20,854 nucleotides of DNA from Flavobacteriales bacterium UBA6049 (GTDB taxonomy: Bacteria; Bacteroidota; Bacteroidia; Flavobacteriales_G; Salibacteraceae): contig DIYR01000170.1 in assembly GCA_002429085.1 (NCBI GenBank), positions 1 through 20,854 on the forward strand, read 5' to 3'. A program made the position numbers and the translations under genes. The notes beneath the pieces were generated by a model that saw only the letters and a list, made by a program, of their open reading frames with translations, searched no databases and was not told the origin of the DNA. How positions within the stretch are numbered: position 1 is the stretch's first letter; the number at the start of each line of letters is the position of its first letter. Shown piece by piece: positions 9,801 through 16,162 of this stretch.

Positions 9801-10542
9801 GTTTGATATTGAGCATGGCGCGGCAGGGTTTGCTCCTGGAACAGGAACACGTGTTAACGGATTAACTTCTCCAAGTTACCAGTTATCTGGTTTAACATTA
9901 TTTACTCAGTACGACTATTACGTGTTAGACAGATGTAGCGCAACAGATTCTAGTAACTGGGTTGGACCATTCACGTTCACTACAGATAATCCTTGTAAAG
10001 CTATTGATAGCATTACAATTGATAGTGTAAGTCATAATACTGTGTGGATTGAGATTTTCTCAAACTCTACCAATACTGAGTGGGATGTTCAGTATGGCCC
10101 TGAAGGTTTCTCATTTGGGTTAGGTCTTCAGTCAACACTTACAGGTAACCCGGTTGAATTGGCAGGCTTATCTAAGAATACTTCTTATGATGTTTATGTA
10201 CGTGGAAACTGTGATCCAATTTACAGTGCTTGGGTTGGTCCATTAACGTTCAAAACAGATTCAGTAGCAGTTGGTGTTGAAACATATAACTGGACAAGTT
10301 CGGTTAATGTTTATCCAAACCCATCTGAAGGGTTATTCCAACTACAGATGCTAACAGCTGGTGACGAAAACGTGGAAGTTGAAGTAGTAAATATGGTAGG
10401 AAACCGAGTGCATGTTGGTCAGTTTGTTTCAAACGGATTGTTAAATGCATCTATTAACCTTTCGCACTTATCAAAAGGTGTGTATATCCTACGTATCAAT
10501 GCTGGTGGTATTAGTACCACTAAGCGTTTAGTGAAACAGTAA
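6808..10542 (+). CDS. Large secreted LamG/FN3 protein with T9SS sorting domain
   Basis: Extracellular binding or adhesion protein of 1244 residues with no recognisable catalytic domain. Signal peptide about 1-22 (ILIAQ-GSG). Order: LamG/concanavalin-like domain (about 28-230), linker containing WIVSGAAIGDES, two fibronectin type III domains (about 404-495 and 498-587), second LamG (about 596-808), a second copy of the linker (WVVSGAAIGDES), two more FN3 domains (about 968-1060 and 1062-1150), then a T9SS sorting domain (about 1165-1244; VNVYPNPSEG, KGVYILRI, TKRLVKQ). The LamG-linker-FN3-FN3 block is present twice, an internal duplication. It is third in the receptor/phosphodiesterase operon (54-bp gap), so it may hold ligand or polymer at the surface for those partners. 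Function beyond binding is not evident. Confidence 0.88.
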   Translation: MLKRNLFLTVCLLLAAGKILIAQGSGHGLSFTNSGDKPRLELNSTVQDSLDGSDFTIEFWLNIDPTITSDPAIIANKDWGSGNNTGWLIARRNSSSLKVNFKTPTASRFDLNNITYPSSMYGQWHHVAIVFDRFSATPSVVAYVDGIQADSGSLDTHDPTATLIPTSPLGMFVGQDGTGSYGTNFMGGLDELRIWKTVRTQSEIQSAMCHKLTGAEPGLLVYTQLDDATGATVVDLAPTYASHTLANNSGTALPSWIVSGAAIGDESTQMYTNNWAGQSVSLTSTGFGTFSADTITGFEGVHVYRVDGNLNDSTGITSLNGFDTYFGVYTAGGTGSDAYDVNWNYATYPNGVAFENNMLMYERLANNSPVWVNTGAVKDLAADIANLDTADTKAEYIFGNFISSCNAPSALSASNAALTSVELSWTSGGSALWNVQYGPVGFTLGAGTIENAVNTNPYTLNNLTHSTSYEYYVQDSCANVGTSAWVGPFAFATLVAPACNVPTNLGAVPTFNQADLSWTTGGSANWNVEYGTAGFTQGTGTLVSNTTSNPLSISNLMPNTTYEFYVQDTCNQANASAWAGPFSFTTLFDFSNIGAGMGLDLDGQGYVDFTGNAGAKDTHTVVGLGESTITVEAWVKADEFQIWRSMVSFLQDNGSFERGWSLETRAGGKFAFGIATDGFGSLEYVETSTTFNIGEWYHVAGVYDGDSVKVIVNGELEGFSTAHSGNIMYAQSWLAVGSYKDDNEDNRLDATVDEVKIWNYARSYDEIRSLMCKKATGTETGLTHYYKFNEGSDTVVTDAGPQGVDGVFQGNLDGASSWVVSGAAIGDESVYIHTNNFSSAQLNLNSTNRGNVQVDNMSGALKGIHLYRVDSEPNSSTGINDLGAQDVYYGIYVSQDPNGNPSTYNVEYDYSNFSDAVTNEANLTLYNRNDASVLNWLGSGAVTNTASDVMELDGVGARREIILADFVAPSCPSSSNLTATNITSSSANLSWTAGGGATFDIEHGAAGFAPGTGTRVNGLTSPSYQLSGLTLFTQYDYYVLDRCSATDSSNWVGPFTFTTDNPCKAIDSITIDSVSHNTVWIEIFSNSTNTEWDVQYGPEGFSFGLGLQSTLTGNPVELAGLSKNTSYDVYVRGNCDPIYSAWVGPLTFKTDSVAVGVETYNWTSSVNVYPNPSEGLFQLQMLTAGDENVEVEVVNMVGNRVHVGQFVSNGLLNASINLSHLSKGVYILRINAGGISTTKRLVKQ

Positions 10543-10581
10543 AAGTGTAGAGTGGGTATACCCCATTTCTTCATAGCAGGG

Positions 10582-10617
10582 AGGCGTCTCACACATATGT
10601 GTGGGACGTCTTTTTTT
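10582..10617 (+). terminator. Terminator of the receptor-phosphodiesterase-LamG operon
   Basis: A 14-bp stem (two G-T wobbles) with the core CACACA...TGTGTG and outer GTCT/GACGTC arms is followed by seven Ts, 40 bp after the LamG gene stop. Confidence 0.88.
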
Positions 10618-10666
10618 GTTAACGGTTTTGGCTCGAATGAATAATGCTATTGTATTCATAAGCCAC

Positions 10667-10697
10667 AAAAAAAGCGCTTCCATATGAAAGCGCTTTT
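10667..10697 (-). terminator. Terminator of the FAD oxidoreductase transcript
   Basis: AAAAGCGCTT (10670-10679) pairs with AAGCGCTTTT (10688-10697) around an 8-nt loop. Read on the minus strand it is followed by seven Ts (complement of 10673-10667). It lies about 30 bp beyond the oxidoreductase stop. Confidence 0.85.
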
Positions 10698-10725
10698 GAG
10701 TATTACGAGAACTAACTGAATTTAA

Positions 10726-11946
10726 TCACCCACCATCTCTCTTGTTCGAACGAGAGTTAGAGCAATCCATTAAAAACTCTTCGCTATATGGGTCAAACTG
10801 GCCTTTTCTATCTGGGGCAAATTGTGAGGCATCAATGTATGTTTCTTGTTCCATGATTTGTTCTGCTACAATTCTACCGTATCCACCAGAAACGGCAACT
10901 CCAGCACCTACACATCCAGTAGCAAAATACAATCCTTCTACTTGCTCGCTTCTACCAACAATAAATTGAGAATCTGAAGTGTAGGTAGAGAATCCAGCAA
11001 TGTAGTGAGCAATACCAATATCTTCAAATCCAGGGAAGAATTTCAAGAAATCTTTTCCTTCTTCTAGTAAGATATCCCATTGACGCTCATCTGTAATGTA
11101 TGGGAATCCATTCAAGTCCTTCGGTAAATCTTTTGGGCTGAAAGCCTTCGATTCAGAATCACGAATTCCAAATAATAAAGCACCAGTTTCAGGGCGTGTA
11201 TATGCACGTGCATCTGAAATAACTGTCATTGGTTGGTTTTGGGGGAAGCGTGTTTCATCTACTTTGGTAATCCAGTATAAGCTACGCACAGGAGCGTAAG
11301 GAACTGGTGCAGAAAGAGGTTCGCTAAGAACATTTGACCAAGCACCAGCGGCATCAACTACGAAGTCAACATCTAGTTTATCTCCATTATCTAATAGTAA
11401 ATGAGAGATGCGATTGTTTTCCGTAACGATATCTTTAACCTCAGTATATTGCATTAAGGTAGCTCCATTAGCCTTAGCAATTTTCGCGTAAGAACTAGCT
11501 AACACTTGGGCATCTAAGAACATGTCATCAGGGTAAAATAAAGCCTCAGAAACCATGTCTTTATTCATCCATGGAATGTGTTGCTTTACTTGATCTGGAC
11601 TTTGCCATTCACTTGCCAAGTTGAACTCTTTTCCAATTTCTTCTAACTTCTTAGTAGCGTTCAGCGAGTTTTCAGAAGACACTATTTGCATACTTCCTAC
11701 ACGTCTAGCTCCCAATTCGCCCAAGTTGTTTTCGAGTTCGGCTACTGCTTTGTATGTTTCTTGTACCAAGGCTACAGTAGCAGGATTTTTTCTTACCTGT
11801 GTCAACAATGAAGCTGCCCACGAAGTTGCTCCTGAACCTATGGTATTTCGATCGATGAGGTATACCTCACAATCGTTGTGTTTAGATAGGTAGTAGGCGC
11901 AAGATGCCCCTAGGGTACCACCGCCTATAATTGCTATTTTTTTCAT
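10726..11946 (-). CDS. DAO-family FAD-dependent amine/amino-acid oxidoreductase
   Basis: Flavoenzyme of the D-amino-acid oxidase/sarcosine oxidase fold (PF01266), 406 residues, cytosolic. The N-terminal Rossmann motif IIGGGTLGASCAYYL (6-20) is followed by the acidic end of beta-2 in YLIDR (D32) and the SGATSWAAS loop. VVDAAGAWS (196-204) is the second FAD-contact motif, and TYTSDSQFIVGR (321-332) with ATGCVGAG (342-349) match the C-terminal FAD-binding region. Such enzymes oxidise C-N bonds of amino acids or N-methyl amines; several relatives are linked to aminophosphonate catabolism, consistent with the phosphonatase-like hydrolase 10 kb away. Its promoter carries two operator-like repeats and the neighbouring regulator is of the XRE-cupin type, an arrangement like PuuR/PuuB of putrescine breakdown. 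The fold is sure, the substrate is not. Confidence 0.9.
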   Translation of the reverse strand: MKKIAIIGGGTLGASCAYYLSKHNDCEVYLIDRNTIGSGATSWAASLLTQVRKNPATVALVQETYKAVAELENNLGELGARRVGSMQIVSSENSLNATKKLEEIGKEFNLASEWQSPDQVKQHIPWMNKDMVSEALFYPDDMFLDAQVLASSYAKIAKANGATLMQYTEVKDIVTENNRISHLLLDNGDKLDVDFVVDAAGAWSNVLSEPLSAPVPYAPVRSLYWITKVDETRFPQNQPMTVISDARAYTRPETGALLFGIRDSESKAFSPKDLPKDLNGFPYITDERQWDILLEEGKDFLKFFPGFEDIGIAHYIAGFSTYTSDSQFIVGRSEQVEGLYFATGCVGAGVAVSGGYGRIVAEQIMEQETYIDASQFAPDRKGQFDPYSEEFLMDCSNSRSNKRDGG

Positions 11947-11963
11947 GCCACCAGTTTGTGGCG

Positions 11964-11971
11964 CAAAAATA
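11964..11971 (-). promoter_or_regulatory. Promoter -7 element of the FAD oxidoreductase gene
   Basis: On the minus strand TATTTTTG matches the Bacteroidota -7 consensus TAnnTTTG exactly, 17 bp before the ATG, predicting a transcript start near 11957. The matching -33 region falls inside the inverted repeat at 11976-11996 and reads TTTA rather than TTTG. Confidence 0.55.
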
Positions 11972-11975
11972 CCGT

Positions 11976-11996
11976 TAGTTTACAAATAGTAAACTA
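11976..11996. promoter_or_regulatory. Operator-like inverted repeat A
   Basis: TAGTTTAC, 5-nt spacer AAATA, GTAAACTA: a perfect 8-bp inverted repeat with centre at 11986. It covers the -33 region of the predicted oxidoreductase promoter. It shares the core GTTTAC-N5-GTAAAC with site B and is the likely binding site of the adjacent XRE-cupin regulator (inference). Placement over the promoter favours repression. Confidence 0.7.
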
Positions 11997-12010
11997 TGTG
12001 AATGTTTTTA

Positions 12011-12035
12011 AATGTAAAGTTTACATTAAGTAAAC
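12011..12035. promoter_or_regulatory. Operator-like inverted repeat B (with overlapping palindrome)
   Basis: GTTTAC (12019-12024), spacer ATTAA, GTAAAC (12030-12035) is a second copy of the site A core, with centre at 12027, 41 bp or about four helical turns from site A. Its left half also takes part in a perfect 8-bp palindrome, AATGTAAA-G-TTTACATT (12011-12027), so three GTAAA/TTTAC half-sites lie in tandem here. Confidence 0.7.
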
Positions 12036-12042
12036 GTTTTCT

Positions 12043-12618
12043 CTATTCGGAATCGTATAGGTATCCAACGAGCATTACTACATCTTCGTTGGTATTATTA
12101 ATAGGTACGTGAGGAACACGCGCATTGAATAATAAACTGTCACCTTCTTCTAACAAGATTTCAGAATCACCAATCTGGTACGTAGCACTTCCTTTTATCA
12201 TGAATTTTACTTCCCAGGCATCTGTAATCACAGGAGCGCGTTTGCTTCCTGGGGAAAGGGTTAAAAGTACCAATTCAAAACTGCTGCATTTTAAACTCTT
12301 ACTTCCAATCAATTGATAACGAAATCCTTCCGACTCTTCTTCCTTATCTATGTCGCTGTAATCAGCTGCTTTTATGTGTATGTATTGCTGAGGAGGTTCA
12401 AAGTAGATATCACTAAAGAAGTCATCTAATTTAACTCGAAGGGCTTTCAACAATGAGATCAAAACAGGAAGAGAAGGAACAGTGCGTCCATTCTCAATTT
12501 TAGAAACCAACCCTTTTGATACATTAGCTGAAGCAGCAACATCGTTGATGGTCATCCCCAGTTCTTTACGTTGTGCTTTGATTTTTCGTCCAATTACAGA
12601 TATTGTGTAATCGCTCAT
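12043..12618 (-). CDS. XRE-family regulator with C-terminal cupin sensor
   Basis: DNA-binding regulator of 191 residues. A Cro/CI-type helix-turn-helix occupies about 8-65 (IKAQRKELGMTINDVA, NVSKGLVSKIENGRTVPS). A cupin barrel follows at about 110-187, with GDSEILLEEGDSLLF and the histidine of RVPH. This is the PuuR-like layout in which the cupin senses a small molecule. Its start overlaps the NUDIX stop by 4 bp (ATGA), so the two are translationally coupled. The downstream oxidoreductase has its own operator-bearing promoter, and those operators are the obvious target. The ligand is unknown; an amine or aminophosphonate would fit the neighbour. Confidence 0.9.
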   Translation of the reverse strand: MSDYTISVIGRKIKAQRKELGMTINDVAASANVSKGLVSKIENGRTVPSLPVLISLLKALRVKLDDFFSDIYFEPPQQYIHIKAADYSDIDKEEESEGFRYQLIGSKSLKCSSFELVLLTLSPGSKRAPVITDAWEVKFMIKGSATYQIGDSEILLEEGDSLLFNARVPHVPINNTNEDVVMLVGYLYDSE

Positions 12619-13037
12619 GAAGTGTGATTTTGTGTTTTGATGAGTAAATCAGCAAAAACATGTACGTTATCGAATGCCTCTAAAAGTAGCATTTCTGAAG
12701 GTGAAAAGTAAGTCATTTCCTGACATTCTGGGCTTGGTGTAAAGTTGTGAGATGTTAAGGTAGCTTTAATAATTAGGTTAATGATTGGATTGCCTTCTGG
12801 GTTTTTAGCCTGAAATACAAAAGATGGTTTTTCATCTACCCATGCCAGTCTTAAACTAGACTCTTCTTCAATTTCTCTTTGCAGCGCATTTACCATAAGT
12901 TCATTATGCTCCCATCCGCCTCCTGGGATTTCCCACCAACCATTTTGTTCTTTAAAAAGTAATACGCGTCCAGCGTTATCTTGAATGAGGGCTTTTACAC
13001 TTACGCGATAATGACACGGTGCTAGTTTTTTGCTCAT
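12615..13037 (-). CDS. NUDIX hydrolase
   Basis: Cytosolic 140-residue hydrolase of nucleoside-diphosphate-X compounds. The NUDIX box starts at G40 and runs through E46, R54-E55 and E58-E59; catalytic glutamates are retained, while the usual glycine near the end of the box (REUxEExGU) is S61. PGGGWEHNE and WWEIPGG are typical. It is the first gene of a unit with the XRE-cupin regulator (ATGA overlap). Its substrate cannot be told from sequence; it may be housekeeping or may deal with a nucleotide-linked product of the neighbouring pathway. Confidence 0.88.
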   Translation of the reverse strand: MSKKLAPCHYRVSVKALIQDNAGRVLLFKEQNGWWEIPGGGWEHNELMVNALQREIEEESSLRLAWVDEKPSFVFQAKNPEGNPIINLIIKATLTSHNFTPSPECQEMTYFSPSEMLLLEAFDNVHVFADLLIKTQNHTS

Positions 13038-13062
13038 GGGGTAAAATTAAACTACATGTCCA

Positions 13063-13093
13063 TTGGTAACATTCTAGTAATGTATTAACTTTC
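13063..13093 (+). promoter_or_regulatory. Candidate promoter for the orphan RNA
   Basis: TTG at 13063-13065, a 20-bp spacer, then TAACTTTC at 13086-13093, one mismatch from TAnnTTTG. It would start transcription at about 13100, just upstream of the self-complementary segment and its terminator. Confidence 0.35.
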
Positions 13094-13097
13094 GCCT

Positions 13098-13223
13098 GCA
13101 TTTTAGTTAATGCGCCTTAAACTATTTACCCGATAATTCAGAACGTTTATGCATGATTTGTTTAAGGACAATGCATCAGGGAAATAGATTAGCCGCAGGG
13201 GTAGGAAGCCTGCGGCTTTTTTT
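13098..13223 (+). ncRNA. Candidate structured small RNA with intrinsic terminator
   Basis: This gap has no ORF on the plus strand yet ends in a strong intrinsic terminator: AGCCGCAGG (13191-13199), 9-nt loop, CCTGCGGCT (13209-13217), then seven Ts. Upstream are several complementary segments: GCATT/AATGC (13098-13113); CTATTT(A)CCC (13122-13131) with GGGAAATAG (13179-13187); ATGCAT (13149-13154) with ATGCAT (13171-13176); and CCTTAAAC (13115-13122) with GTTTAAGG (13160-13167), the last crossing the others like a pseudoknot or alternative fold. The terminator cannot serve a plus-strand protein gene, since none lies within 2.6 kb upstream, so a free-standing RNA of about 125 nt is the simplest reading. 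A 6S-like RNA or a leader element for the downstream gene are alternatives. I do not recognise the family. Confidence 0.45.
13191..13223 (+). terminator. Intrinsic terminator without an upstream protein gene
   Basis: A 9-bp GC-rich perfect stem with core GCCGCAGG/CCTGCGGC and a 9-nt loop is followed by seven Ts. Its T-run overlaps the -33 box (TTTG, 13221-13224) of the next gene's promoter. Confidence 0.88.
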
Positions 13224-13249
13224 GTGCCGACCTTCTTGCACTATCTTCG
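13221..13249 (+). promoter_or_regulatory. Promoter of the DUF2490-like gene
   Basis: TTTG (13221-13224), 17-bp spacer and TATCTTCG (13242-13249) give a near-consensus Bacteroidota promoter. The predicted transcript start falls right at the ATG at 13256, so the mRNA would be leaderless or nearly so. Confidence 0.55.
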
Positions 13250-13255
13250 CATAGA

Positions 13256-13918
13256 ATGAAACAATTCGCATTATTAATAGGATTTGTGACGCTATCAGTT
13301 TGCTTACAAGCTCAGGAGTTATGGCTTGGTGCAGGTGTTAAAACCGATGTGAGTGATCGAATTTCTCTTGGTGTAGAAGATCAAGTTCGATTTAGGGAAT
13401 ACGTAGAAGAGTGGCGTATGAACTTAACACAGTTTGGGGGAGAGTACAGTGTTTTACCTTGGATGAAGGTCGGTGCGAAATACCGATATTCTGTTGTTCA
13501 TCGTAAAGATAATGAGCACAGAGTGATGGGAGACGTTAAGTTGAAAACCGATTTGGGTAAATCTGATTGGAAAGTAGATTACCGATTACGTTATCAATTT
13601 GAATGGGAAGCGGATGGAGAAGATCACTTGTATCTATTACGAAATAAGGTGAGGTTTACCAAGAAGTTCAATAAGTTGTTAAAAACAAGCTATGCGGGAG
13701 AGTTATTCCATGCGTTTTCTCCTGAGTTTTTGCCAAACAGGTACCGTTTAACGGCTGTTGTTGAAACCCGACTATTGAAAATATTTGACTTTGAAACGTT
13801 TGTTCGTTATCAGCGCGAAATAGAAGAAGCAGAATCTACGTTTGGCGATGAGCCAGATGAAGCTACCATTCTAGGAATTAATTTGATATACAAAATTCCA
13901 TTATCTAAGAAGAACTAA
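13256..13918 (+). CDS. DUF2490-like outer-membrane beta-barrel protein
   Basis: Exported 220-residue protein with signal peptide 1-19 (SVCLQA-QE). The rest alternates hydrophobic and polar residues in beta-strand fashion (VGAKYRYSV, VDYRLRYQFEW, FETFVRYQREIEE, LGINLIYKIPL), matching small DUF2490-type outer-membrane barrels of Bacteroidota. The start fits both the signal peptide and the promoter directly upstream. Its 3' end overlaps the convergent CotH gene by 18 bp. No specific function can be assigned. Confidence 0.8.
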   Translation: MKQFALLIGFVTLSVCLQAQELWLGAGVKTDVSDRISLGVEDQVRFREYVEEWRMNLTQFGGEYSVLPWMKVGAKYRYSVVHRKDNEHRVMGDVKLKTDLGKSDWKVDYRLRYQFEWEADGEDHLYLLRNKVRFTKKFNKLLKTSYAGELFHAFSPEFLPNRYRLTAVVETRLLKIFDFETFVRYQREIEEAESTFGDEPDEATILGINLIYKIPLSKKN

Positions 13919-16162
13919 CGGAAGTGAGTATACCAATTCTCCGGTAGTAATGCGCACTACATAATAGCCAGTTGGATAGCCGAATGTTTGAATAGGTGTA
14001 TTAAACGAATAGTTATCGTTTAAGTCAATAAGTTCTCCTTGCGTATTGTAAATAGCAATTTGCGCTTGACCAGCACTACCATCAATTTTCTCAACTGCAA
14101 ATTGGCTTTGTGTTGGATTCGGATATAAACGATACGGAGATCCAAAATTTGCTTCTAACTGCTGAATTACTTCAAGAGGTCTGTATACAGCAAAAGTTTT
14201 TAAGTCTTGCACGTTATCATTCCAAGCGTAAAACGCTTTAGGAATTTGCCATCTGTAAATATGCTCTAGAGCTAAAGGTTCGTAAGCCGCTTCGAATTCT
14301 TCGATCAACTTTAACATTTTTCCAGTGGTGAAAACGTTTTCCATAGCCCACATGAATCTACTGTAAAATTGTTGCTTAAATGCTTCGTTTTGCAACATGG
14401 CACGCTGTAATTCAGTAGCTTGATCGCTCCAACTGGTTTCTTGTACATTGCCTAATAATACGGTCATACGCCCATTATCTAGATCGGAAAAACACCTGTC
14501 ACAATCAAAGAATAACCAGCGCCATTTTCCATCATCACTCCTTTCGCGCCAAATCTTGGTATTGGAATTCAACCAATCTTCGTTGGCTACGAATAATTGA
14601 AGTACATGGTAGTCAATGAAATTTGGTATGTCAATTAATTGATACATAGTATCCATCTGCGCATCATCCGATAGATCATGAGTGCGTACGTAAAGCATCA
14701 AATCGTCAATTGCTTCACGGTCTCCTTCTACAATTTCATAGAAACCAGCATTAAAGTCACTCAACGAAATCAAATCATACGTACCTTGTTCTAAACCATA
14801 TAAACGTTTTATATAGAATTCATCTTGACGTTCACGTAAATTGTGAATCCCCCAATATTCACCGTTGATTAGCACTACAGTTTGTCGATGACTTTGATAA
14901 TCTACAATCAATGATTTTGCTAACTCATGGCATAAAGCATCTTTAAAAAAGGTATTTGATATGTCAGCTCCAGCCGTTCTCAAAATCATAGTTTGATAGT
15001 TTGTGAACGATCGATCATCGAAGAATGGGTAGTTAAACCCTTCTGTTGGATTTTCTACCGATTCGCCATACAAACGCAAAGATTTTTGCGGGTAACTTCT
15101 AGATGTATTTCCATTAATTCGTACTCGAGCATTTTGTTTGAGTATTGGAGTTCTATCTAGCTCAAAAGCTTCTACGTGAACATCTCTTTCCCAAGCACCA
15201 CCTTTTTGAAAGTAATTCCCACTACCTCCTTCGTTATTAGGGTTAAACGTGTTTCCTGGAACGTAAATTCCCTCTTCATCGCTAAAGAAATCATCGCCTT
15301 CAACAATTAAACTAAAGAGCGTGGTTTTATACTTTCTGTGTGCATTTTTATCGATTACATAGGTTCTGAATAATTCATCAGTAACGGGGCATCCATCATA
15401 ATAGCCACGTGCTCTTAGCACTTGTGCTTTAAAAACTTTTCCTTCTGGTTCATTCCACAGAGGAGAAGTTGGTTCATCAGCAAACTTGTCTTTTTGGTAC
15501 CGTTTATTGTACATCTCAAGAGGAGTGCCGTACACATCTTCCGTTAGATCGGCTTCATCTCCATCTAAAGAGTAGTGAATAGCTGTTCTGGTATCAGATG
15601 TGGTTAACGATACTTCAAACGCATTAGTGAAAAAACCGCTAACATGTGATGCTCTTAAACTATCATGATAACGTATAATATTAACAGAGTCGCTTGTGTT
15701 CAGTGTATTGGGAGTAGGTTTATCAAACCACCTTAACTCATTTGTTTGATTGTACCTTCCGTAAGACCGATCGGTAGGTATACAATCGATAAACATATAG
15801 TCTACTAATTGCGAATCTGGTGAGAACAGATAAACTGTATCAGCTCCGTCTCTTAACCCAAAACCAGCTTCATTTGATGCCGTAATACCATCGTTACCTG
15901 TAGCGTAAATTAAATACAATCCATTTGGAGGAATTTGATCTTCGGTAAAAACAAATTTGTCTGGTTCACTCAATTTATCACTCAGCATCCATCCACGCAA
16001 TAAAACAGCTAGATTACTCGGATTGTGAATTTCAATCCAATCAGGAGTTTCATCGCCAAAAGTTAAAGTAGTGTCATTATTGGTTTGGTACTCGTTGATT
16101 ACGAGTTGACCATAACTCCAACTTGTTAGAAAGGCAAAACAAATGCTGATAAAAACTCTCAA
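13901..16162 (-). CDS. Secreted CotH-kinase-family protein with lamin-tail and T9SS domains
   Basis: Exported 753-residue protein. Signal peptide 1-18 (WSYG-QL), lamin-tail domain at about 19-115 (NEYQTNND, DWIEIHNPS, GWMLSD), a chitobiase/hexosaminidase C-terminal-like Ig domain at about 178-270 (FEVSLTTSD, IHYSLDGDEADLT), CotH kinase-like domain at about 340-640 (RINGNTSRSYPQKSLRL, NGEYWGIHNLRERQDE, WLFFDCDRCFSDLDN with D553 and D555 as likely metal ligands), and T9SS sorting domain at about 678-753 (YRLYPNPTQS, TGYYVVRI). CotH proteins phosphorylate secreted proteins in spores; secreted bacterial relatives are mostly uncharacterised. The start is TTG, overlapping the upstream gene's TGA as TTGA, and the signal peptide begins immediately after it, which supports this start. 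Confidence 0.88.
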   Translation of the reverse strand: MRVFISICFAFLTSWSYGQLVINEYQTNNDTTLTFGDETPDWIEIHNPSNLAVLLRGWMLSDKLSEPDKFVFTEDQIPPNGLYLIYATGNDGITASNEAGFGLRDGADTVYLFSPDSQLVDYMFIDCIPTDRSYGRYNQTNELRWFDKPTPNTLNTSDSVNIIRYHDSLRASHVSGFFTNAFEVSLTTSDTRTAIHYSLDGDEADLTEDVYGTPLEMYNKRYQKDKFADEPTSPLWNEPEGKVFKAQVLRARGYYDGCPVTDELFRTYVIDKNAHRKYKTTLFSLIVEGDDFFSDEEGIYVPGNTFNPNNEGGSGNYFQKGGAWERDVHVEAFELDRTPILKQNARVRINGNTSRSYPQKSLRLYGESVENPTEGFNYPFFDDRSFTNYQTMILRTAGADISNTFFKDALCHELAKSLIVDYQSHRQTVVLINGEYWGIHNLRERQDEFYIKRLYGLEQGTYDLISLSDFNAGFYEIVEGDREAIDDLMLYVRTHDLSDDAQMDTMYQLIDIPNFIDYHVLQLFVANEDWLNSNTKIWRERSDDGKWRWLFFDCDRCFSDLDNGRMTVLLGNVQETSWSDQATELQRAMLQNEAFKQQFYSRFMWAMENVFTTGKMLKLIEEFEAAYEPLALEHIYRWQIPKAFYAWNDNVQDLKTFAVYRPLEVIQQLEANFGSPYRLYPNPTQSQFAVEKIDGSAGQAQIAIYNTQGELIDLNDNYSFNTPIQTFGYPTGYYVVRITTGELVYSLPLVLLR

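Noticed and set aside
10726..11946. Assignment to the TIGR03364-type oxidoreductase paired with phosphonatase-like enzymes
   Set aside because: The N-terminal loop (SGATSWAAS, LLTQVRKNP) does not resemble what I recall of that clade, so only the broader DAO family is claimed.
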